In this document: positions 32,249 through 36,816 of the stretch, piece by piece
Numbering within the stretch: position 1 is the stretch's first letter
How the letters are laid out: every line of letters starts with the position of its first letter
DNA from: Ga0077527 sp021300125
Lineage (GTDB): Bacteria; Pseudomonadota; Gammaproteobacteria; Burkholderiales; SG8-41
Length of the DNA stretch: 36,816 nucleotides
Direction of reading: 5' to 3'
Assembly: GCA_046339595.1 (NCBI GenBank)
Contig: JBKDUF010000019.1
Span: 1 to 36,816 of the forward strand
Program-made: the position numbers and the translations under genes
Notes under the pieces: model-generated
Database searches by the model: none
Told to the model about the DNA's origin: nothing
What the model saw: the letters and a program-made list of their open reading frames with translations, nothing else

Positions 32249-33394
32249 TTATTCAAGCTCAATTGCGTCAAGGATCGCACGGCACAGGTAGACCTTGCCC
32301 CAGCGTTTTTCGCCCAGACTTTCCAGAACGCCTTTCGCCACCAGAAGCTCCACGGCTTTCCTCGCGGTGGGGTTTGACACGTTGAGCAATACCGCTGCCC
32401 GCGCCACGGTGACGTAGGGATTGGTGAACAGCGCGTCGACCAATTCGAGGGCGCGTGGCTTGTCTTTGACGAGCGCACGGAATTTTTCGCGAATGCCGAG
32501 CAGTTCCGCCGATTGCTTGGCGGCTTCGGTGGCGATCCGGGTTACGCCGGTGATGAAGTAACGAATCCACGCATTCCAGTCGCCGTGAGTTCGAACGCGC
32601 TGCAGCAGGTCGTAATAGTCCTGCCGGTGCTCTTCGATGTAAGCCGAGAGGTACAGCAGCGGCTGGTTCAGGCGCTTGCGTTCGATCAGGAACAGCGTGA
32701 TCAGCAGCCGGCCCACGCGGCCATTACCGTCGAGAAATGGGTGAATGGCTTCAAACTGCTGGTGCATGATCGCGCATTGCACCAGATCGGGCATGGTGTC
32801 GCGGACATGCACGAATTTTTCCCAGTCGTACAGGCATTCATTCATGGCATCCACTGGCGGCGGCACATAAGCCGCTGTCGCCGGTGTGCTGCCCTGCGGT
32901 CCGATCCAGTTCTGGGAGCGGCGGAATTCGCCCGGCGTGGCCTTGTCGCCGCGCACACCTTTCATCAACCGCTCATGGATTTCACGCACCAGACGAAGCG
33001 ACAAAGGCAGCTCATCCAGGCGTTTGATGCCGAACTCCAGCGCGGAAACGTAATTCCGCACCTCGCGCACATCATCATGCGGCTTGGGTGCCGAATGTTC
33101 ACCGCCCATCTCGTCAATCAGCAGATCGGAAAGACTGGCGCGTGTGCCCTCGATGCGGGATGAGAGCACCGCCTCGCGCCGGACCCAGGGCGCGATCAGC
33201 AGATGCGGGTTGGGCAAGATGCGGCCGATACCGGACAGCTCCGAGAGCGCGGCATCCGCCTTGGAGAGCAGCAGCACCAGATCGGGGTCGTATTGCAGCT
33301 TCGGCGGCAGCGGTGCCGGAACAAAGGCGGCATAGCCTTGCGGCAATTCAACAACACGCCCGGCATCAGCGGATAAAAAATCATTAATATTCAT
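32249..33394 (-). CDS. Fic-family protein (probable AMPylase) with N-terminal inhibitory helix and C-terminal winged helix
   Basis: 381 residues. The Fic core motif HPFLDGNGRVGR is at 198-209, complete with catalytic His198, the acidic residue, the GNGR loop and the final Arg. This predicts transfer of AMP from ATP to a target side chain. The inhibitory motif (S/T)xxxE(G/N) is seen as SSRIEG at 78-83, marking a class II (N-terminal inhibited) Fic protein. The C-terminal region ARAAVLLNVSNPTARKAVEL looks like a winged helix-turn-helix, so it may bind DNA and regulate itself. No separate antitoxin gene is present. Repeated palindromic sites lie just upstream. Confidence 0.92.
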   Translation of the reverse strand: MNINDFLSADAGRVVELPQGYAAFVPAPLPPKLQYDPDLVLLLSKADAALSELSGIGRILPNPHLLIAPWVRREAVLSSRIEGTRASLSDLLIDEMGGEHSAPKPHDDVREVRNYVSALEFGIKRLDELPLSLRLVREIHERLMKGVRGDKATPGEFRRSQNWIGPQGSTPATAAYVPPPVDAMNECLYDWEKFVHVRDTMPDLVQCAIMHQQFEAIHPFLDGNGRVGRLLITLFLIERKRLNQPLLYLSAYIEEHRQDYYDLLQRVRTHGDWNAWIRYFITGVTRIATEAAKQSAELLGIREKFRALVKDKPRALELVDALFTNPYVTVARAAVLLNVSNPTARKAVELLVAKGVLESLGEKRWGKVYLCRAILDAIELE

Positions 33395-33400
33395 GGGGTT

Positions 33401-33420
33401 AGCCTTTTAAAAAAAAGGCT
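33401..33420 (-). promoter_or_regulatory. Leader hairpin upstream of the fic-like gene
   Basis: AGCCTTTT and AAAAGGCT form an 8-bp stem around 4 A residues, ending only 7 bases before the ATG of the Fic-family gene. There is no obvious ribosome-binding site in the gap, so the hairpin could control translation initiation (inferred). Confidence 0.4.
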
Positions 33421-33468
33421 TTCAAAGCCGCCTGCGCTTTGAAAGAAATTCGACCAATTCTTTCAAAG
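33419..33468. promoter_or_regulatory. Three CTTTCAAAG-type operator-like sites
   Basis: CTTTCAAAG occurs at 33419-33427 and 33460-33468 and as its reverse complement at 33437-33445. Each copy is itself an odd-centred palindrome. The first two also form a 10-base inverted repeat with a 7-base spacer, and a partial copy CTTCAAAG lies at 33492-33499. They lie 25-105 bases upstream of the Fic-family start, the expected promoter area. Binding by the protein's own winged helix is a plausible model. Confidence 0.5.
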
Positions 33469-33499
33469 ATCGGGTGGCTCTGCAACACCTGCTTCAAAG

Positions 33500-33661
33500 C
33501 CCTGCCGGGTTTACCCGACCAGTGAAGTGATCGCCCAGTTTGATCCGGACGCGCTCATTTTTCTCGCGTTCGTCCTGGGTAATGCAGGCTGAACAAACAG
33601 GGTGAGTGCAACTTTCAGTTAAGTGACACAGACCCTATTAATTGCGGACCCCGGTCATCGT
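33500..33661. other. Intergenic stretch, possible relic
   Basis: About 160 bases between the Fic promoter area and the alpha/beta hydrolase stop. The - strand has a short open stretch reading DEREKNERVRIKLGDHF up to a stop, which looks protein-like but is not recognised. The part near 33615-33655 resembles sequence seen around dispersed proteobacterial repeats. Nothing firm can be called. Confidence 0.25.
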
Positions 33662-34573
33662 TTACGGAAAAATCTGCGACATCACGGCCTGACCGTAAGG
33701 GCCGTACGGATTCGCGAGCGTTTCCTTGAGTTCGAAATGGTCATATTCCTCTGCCACGACCAGCCGGCTTGATTTTCCGGAGTCACGCAGCGCCTTGTCA
33801 AAGTCGATGGACTGCCGCTGGAACTCCGGTGTTTCCCGTGTGCCATACACCAGCACGACCGGTGTGCGAATGCGTTCAAGGTGGCGCTGCGGGCTCAGCT
33901 TGAACTCAAGGTCGTCGTCGAATTTCACGTAAGAGCTTCTGGAAGACAGCCTGACCGGGTGCAGGTCGAACATTCCGCTGCACAGGACGGCGCCGCGGAT
34001 GAAGTTTTCGGGGAGGGCGGGGTCGTAGTCCTTCTTCCAGTCCGTGGTCAGCGCCACGGCGGCCAGGTGTGCGCCGGACGAATGGCCGACCAGGTAGATT
34101 CGACTCGGGTCCGCGTCCAGTTTCCCTGCATTCCGGTAGACCCAGATCAGCGACCGGCGAACCTGGTCCGCCAGCGTCCTCAGACTGTCCGCGGCATCCT
34201 GCACCCAGGAAAAATCGGGGACGATGAAGTGGGCGCCAGCCTTGACGAACATTTCCGCCGCGAAGGCGTTCTGGCTGGCGAGCCCCCTTCTCCATGCGCC
34301 ACCGTGGATGAATACGACAATCGGGGCGTTGCGTTGCGCTGCCGGATAGACATCCAGGCCTTCGATCGGGGCGTCGCCATAAGCATGTCTTTGCGGTGGT
34401 CCGATCCTGGCCCGGACTGCTGCGCTGGCGAGAGACATCCGCGTGCGCACATGTTCCGAATGCGGCGCATAGGCCGACTGGTTATAGACGGCATCCAGCC
34501 CGGCCTGATCATAGTGGAGGAATACCAGTTTGCCGGTGGACGGTTGAGGGGTGTGGGACTCGTTTGCAGTCAT
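33662..34573 (-). CDS. Alpha/beta hydrolase (kynurenine formamidase-like)
   Basis: A protein of about 303 residues from ATG 34573 (MTANESHTPQ). The opening FLHYDQAGLDAVYNQSAYAP and VVFIHGGAWRRG resemble arylformamidase-type esterases. The nucleophile is in VGHSSGAHLAA, the acidic residue in VYGTRETPEF and the His in EYDHFELKE, so the catalytic triad looks complete. The frame stays open to a TTG at 34681, but the added residues are low-quality and run to the neighbouring gene fragment. There are no other tryptophan-degradation genes here, so the substrate is uncertain. Confidence 0.83.
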   Translation of the reverse strand: MTANESHTPQPSTGKLVFLHYDQAGLDAVYNQSAYAPHSEHVRTRMSLASAAVRARIGPPQRHAYGDAPIEGLDVYPAAQRNAPIVVFIHGGAWRRGLASQNAFAAEMFVKAGAHFIVPDFSWVQDAADSLRTLADQVRRSLIWVYRNAGKLDADPSRIYLVGHSSGAHLAAVALTTDWKKDYDPALPENFIRGAVLCSGMFDLHPVRLSSRSSYVKFDDDLEFKLSPQRHLERIRTPVVLVYGTRETPEFQRQSIDFDKALRDSGKSSRLVVAEEYDHFELKETLANPYGPYGQAVMSQIFP

Positions 34574-34677
34574 CGGAGGTCCGGAAGTTTCAGGTGGAAG
34601 CGGAATGCGAGGATGCGGAACACTGGAATCAGTCGATTGTAAGCATGCAACAGGGTAAGCCTGCGCCCGGTTCTCGC

Positions 34678-34833
34678 TCAACCCGGCAGCGGAAAGACCG
34701 GATGATCCCAGTCCGCCTGCTGCACGCGCACGAAATCGGGGAAGGCCTGTTCCCAGTGGCTGTGCCAGTGATCCGGGCCGGAGCCGTTGAGGCCGGGGTG
34801 GATCAGGACGGAGAAGTTTTTCAGGGTGGGCAT
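34678..34833 (-). pseudogene. 5' fragment of an RBBP9/YdeN-family hydrolase gene
   Basis: A 51-codon frame from ATG 34833 reads LIHPGLNGSGPDHWHSHWEQ, then FPDFVRVQQADWDHPV, and stops after FPLPG. This is the N-terminal quarter of the intact hydrolase at 27772-28344. DNA 34697-34833 aligns to 28208-28344 without gaps, with 19 differences in 137 bases. The nucleophile and all later motifs are missing, so it is a truncated copy. Confidence 0.8.
34697..34833. repeat. Diverged copy of 28208-28344 (~86% identical)
   Basis: A direct repeat of 137 bases, same orientation, no gaps, offset 6489. It marks the right edge of the GC-rich chromosome-like sequence. Immediately beyond it base composition shifts towards AT. 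Confidence 0.8.
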
Positions 34834-34955
34834 GGTATAGAGCATAGGTGAAGCGTGGATAGAGAAAAGTGGCCTACTCTATCGCTACATCATTCTGAGT
34901 TCTTAGACGAAGAAATTCCTTCACGGAACCTTGATTAAAATCCAATTAAAAACAA

Positions 34956-35033
34956 ATACTTAACGAGTATCGATTTTTGGATTCAACCTGCGTTATTCCC
35001 GAGTAGTCCGGTAAACTACGCGAGAAATATAAG
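34956..35033 (+). promoter_or_regulatory. Promoter/operator region of the restriction-modification operon
   Basis: The 234-base gap before the endonuclease gene is AT-rich and contains two inverted repeats: ATACT/AGTAT at 34956-34970 and GTAGT/ACTAC at 35003-35019 (7-base spacer). A -10-like TATAAG lies at 35028-35033 with no good -35. The second repeat occupies the -35 area, as expected for an activator or repressor site. No controller (C) protein gene is visible. Confidence 0.4.
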
Positions 35034-35067
35034 GTTTCCATACCTACATCAATAAAAGAAGATCGTT

Positions 35068-35658
35068 ATGAGTCTTGATGTTTTTCCGAAGTTCATTCGC
35101 GACAATTACGAGCTGCATCAATGGCGGCATGCTTGCGCCATTCTTTCGCGCGATTTTCCTGATGAGCTTAACGAAATCGTAGATGTGCTTACTCGCTTCC
35201 GTGTCCGTAAGAGCTGGATTACCAAGGGTGGTGGAAATAAATCGCCAATTTCAAAGTGGATTGATGGCGAATTAACTAAGCATGGGTGGGTTGCGAAAAA
35301 CTTTGATACGAGCATCGTTGTCGACAAAACGACGATAGATTCTCCAACTCACGAAGTCGATTGTTTTAAAAATCGTATCGCTCTGGAAATTGAATGGAAT
35401 AACAAAGATCCGTTTTTCGACAGGGATCTAAACAATTTCCGACTTTTATTCGATCTTCGTGTTGTGTCCGTTGGGATAATCATTACTCGTGCAGACGAGT
35501 TGCAAAACATCTTTAATACCCTCGGGCGCGGATCTTCTTACGGCATGTCTACAACCCATATATCAAAGCTTTTGCCGCGTATTCAGGGTGGTGGAGGCGC
35601 GGGGTGTCCGTTGCTTGTTTTTGGAATAAAGGCTTCTTTATATGACAAAAATAGTTAG
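35068..35658 (+). CDS. Type II restriction endonuclease, BglII/BamHI-like
   Basis: A 196-residue protein resembling the BglII/BamHI-type endonuclease family. The probable catalytic site is Asp98 (HEVD), Glu107 and Glu109 in RIALEIEWNNKDPFFDRDL, matching the D...ExE pattern of BamHI. The next segment LNNFRLLFDLRVVSVGIIITR is typical of the family core. It should cut unmethylated DNA at a short palindrome. The recognition sequence cannot be deduced here. The gene precedes and overlaps (17 bases) an adenine methyltransferase gene. Its codon use is clearly more AT-rich than genes left of 34.8 kb, which suggests horizontal acquisition. Confidence 0.82.
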   Translation: MSLDVFPKFIRDNYELHQWRHACAILSRDFPDELNEIVDVLTRFRVRKSWITKGGGNKSPISKWIDGELTKHGWVAKNFDTSIVVDKTTIDSPTHEVDCFKNRIALEIEWNNKDPFFDRDLNNFRLLFDLRVVSVGIIITRADELQNIFNTLGRGSSYGMSTTHISKLLPRIQGGGGAGCPLLVFGIKASLYDKNS

Positions 35659-36337
35659 TCTCACGCGACCTACGGCTGCGCAAGATTTCGCTGCGAAAGT
35701 TGATGGGCTTTACTCCACAATTGTTGCTGACCCACCGTGGCGATTCGAAAATCGAACGGGGAAAATGGCGCCTGAGCATCAAAGGCTTCTCAGGTATCCC
35801 ACCATGGATCTTGAGGATATTTGTGAAATTCCGGTGGCTCAAGTATCGGCCGCCAACTCACATTTGTATCTCTGGGTGCCCAATGCACTTTTAGCGGAGG
35901 GTTTGCAGGTGATGCGGGCGTGGGGATTTAAATATAAATCCAACCTTGTTTGGTACAAAGTTAGAAAAGATGGTGGGCCAGATGGGCGGGGGGTTGGCTT
36001 TTATTTTCGAAACGTTACTGAGCTGGTTCTGTTCGGGGTGCGTGGCCATATGAGGACGCTTGCTCCTGGCCGTCGTCAAACAAATATTATGGTGTCACAG
36101 AAGCGCGAACACTCCCGAAAGCCCGATGGGGTTTACGACATTGTTGAGTCCTGTTCCCCTGGGCCTTACCTTGAGTTATTCGCTCGATTTCGTCGCCCGG
36201 GGTGGTCTCAGTGGGGCAATGAGGACGTTGAGGAAAATTCATTGTTAGGCCGAGCGAAGCGAAAGGGACACGTTGCTACCCAGTTAAGATTGCTTTCGTC
36301 AGAGGCATCTTACGGCGCCAAGAAAAGCAAACTGTAA
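35642..36337 (+). CDS. MT-A70-family DNA adenine methyltransferase
   Basis: A 231-residue N6-adenine methyltransferase of the MT-A70 group. The catalytic DPPW is at 30-33 (VADPPWRFENRTG). Downstream are LYLWVPNALLAEGLQVMRAWG, YFRNVTELVLFGVRG and the SAM-pocket segment SRKPDGVYDIVESCSPGPYLELFAR with its PYLELFAR motif. It should protect host DNA against the overlapping endonuclease. The ribosome-binding site is weak, so translation may depend on coupling to the endonuclease gene. Confidence 0.88.
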   Translation: MTKIVSLTRPTAAQDFAAKVDGLYSTIVADPPWRFENRTGKMAPEHQRLLRYPTMDLEDICEIPVAQVSAANSHLYLWVPNALLAEGLQVMRAWGFKYKSNLVWYKVRKDGGPDGRGVGFYFRNVTELVLFGVRGHMRTLAPGRRQTNIMVSQKREHSRKPDGVYDIVESCSPGPYLELFARFRRPGWSQWGNEDVEENSLLGRAKRKGHVATQLRLLSSEASYGAKKSKL

Positions 36338-36394
36338 AAGCCATTCCCACTTTTTGCGTGGGAAATAGTGAGCCTATGTAAACAGGGGATGGGT

Positions 36395-36816
36395 ATGAAC
36401 TGGAGGGTATTGGTCGCTCCCATATGGGTGATAGGTGGCTTATCCATATGTCGATGGCGTGATTTCAGAGGGGCAGTAGAGGAAATTGCGATCAAGATTT
36501 TATTGGCTGCATTCCCTATTTACATCACGGTGTTTTTGCTGATGTTCGGCAAAACGCCATCGTACGAATTTATTCCCGCATTGCTGAAGAACTTTGAAAA
36601 CGGCGAGCTTTACCTTTTTTGTTCATCAATGCTTGCGGCTATTTTTTATTTCTCGTGGAAAGATCGGAGTGATCGAAGAAGTGGTCCCGCAAATCTGAAC
36701 AACGCTATAAGTGGAAACTCCGGGCACAATGCCGGACCGAGACCGGTCTGGCAACAAGGAGTTTTTGATGAAGAAGAAGGCATCGGGTCGGCGCACCCGC
36801 CGCACCCACAATCCGG
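36395..36816 (+). CDS. Small membrane protein, 3' end altered by an insertion element (partial)
   Basis: Begins MNWRVLVAPIWVIGG with AGGGG six bases upstream. Two or three hydrophobic segments are visible: VLVAPIWVIGGLSI, IAIKILLAAFPIYITVFLLMF and LYLFCSSMLAAIFYFSW. No family is recognised. The frame continues to the window edge, but after about residue 100 it reads through the probable left end of an IS3-type element (from 36696). The natural C-terminus is therefore probably lost or replaced. It follows the methyltransferase by 57 bases on the same strand. Confidence 0.55.
   Translation, partial: MNWRVLVAPIWVIGGLSICRWRDFRGAVEEIAIKILLAAFPIYITVFLLMFGKTPSYEFIPALLKNFENGELYLFCSSMLAAIFYFSWKDRSDRRSGPANLNNAISGNSGHNAGPRPVWQQGVFDEEEGIGSAHPPHPQS
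36696..36816 (+). mobile_element. Probable left end of an IS3-family insertion sequence (partial)
   Basis: The sequence from TGAAC at 36696 has the TGA-type terminus common in IS3-family elements, followed by a short untranslated leader and a start for a transposase OrfA-like frame. GC content rises again here compared with the restriction-modification genes. The right end and inverted repeat lie outside the window, so the boundary is provisional. Confidence 0.5.
36768..36816 (+). CDS. IS3-family transposase OrfA, N-terminal fragment (window edge)
   Basis: AAGGAG at 36756-36761 precedes an ATG at 36768 that opens MKKKASGRRTRRTHNP before the window ends. This basic start is characteristic of IS3-family OrfA proteins, which continue into a helix-turn-helix domain. 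Only 16 residues are available, so the assignment rests on this motif and the strong ribosome-binding site. Confidence 0.6.
   Translation, partial: MKKKASGRRTRRTHNP

Noticed and set aside
33600..33660. Sequence reminiscent of borders of dispersed repeats or transposase genes
   Set aside because: No second copy or transposase frame is present in the window, so the origin cannot be supported.

Overview
The window looks like a chromosomal segment of a high-GC betaproteobacterium, most likely Burkholderiales/Alcaligenaceae-like. The reason is six separate Bug/TctC-type periplasmic solute-binding proteins, an expansion typical of Bordetella and Cupriavidus relatives, together with GC-rich codon use over the first ~34.8 kb. 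No rRNA, tRNA or CRISPR array was recognised.

Region 1 (1-8710, + strand) is a compact catabolic cluster. It holds a GntR/FCD regulator, a two-subunit aconitase-family hydro-lyase (LeuC/LeuD-like), a TcuA-like FAD dehydrogenase, an isocitrate lyase/PEP mutase-family enzyme, a CapA-like metallophosphatase, a Bug receptor and a MmgE/PrpD-family protein. The seven structural genes are tightly packed or overlapping. A reasonable reading is import of a di- or tricarboxylate, FAD-dependent desaturation, hydration, then C-C cleavage. Tricarballylate is the closest known substrate type, but the lyase lacks the usual catalytic motif, so the true substrate is open.

Region 2 (8760-13067, - strand) reads Bug receptor, a large lipoprotein esterase with flanking stalk-like domains, then an MBL-fold hydrolase. 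Region 3 (13068-22215, + strand) carries an amidase with a C-terminal extension, a small basic protein, an Asp/Glu racemase-family protein, two Bug receptors ending at a strong terminator, a DUF1800/DUF1501 pair and another Bug receptor. Region 4 (22269-28344) is mostly on the - strand: an aspartoacylase-like M14 enzyme, a MazE/MazF-like toxin-antitoxin pair with a palindromic operator, a methyltransferase, a membrane protein with a degenerate Mrr-like domain (+ strand), a YfiM-like gene fragment, a hydrolase with a Bug receptor, and an RBBP9/YdeN-like hydrolase.

Region 5 (28352-34833) is scarred and accessory. It contains a HigA-like antitoxin whose toxin is truncated at a palindromic repeat, a displaced copy of the 3' end of a cupin gene, a Sel1-repeat/lipoprotein operon, the full double-cupin gene, a Fic protein with repeated upstream operator-like sites, an alpha/beta hydrolase, and a displaced copy of the 5' end of the RBBP9/YdeN-like gene. 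Region 6 (34834-36816) is visibly more AT-rich and looks acquired: a BglII/BamHI-like endonuclease overlapping an MT-A70 methyltransferase, a small membrane protein, and the probable left end of an IS3-family element running off the window.
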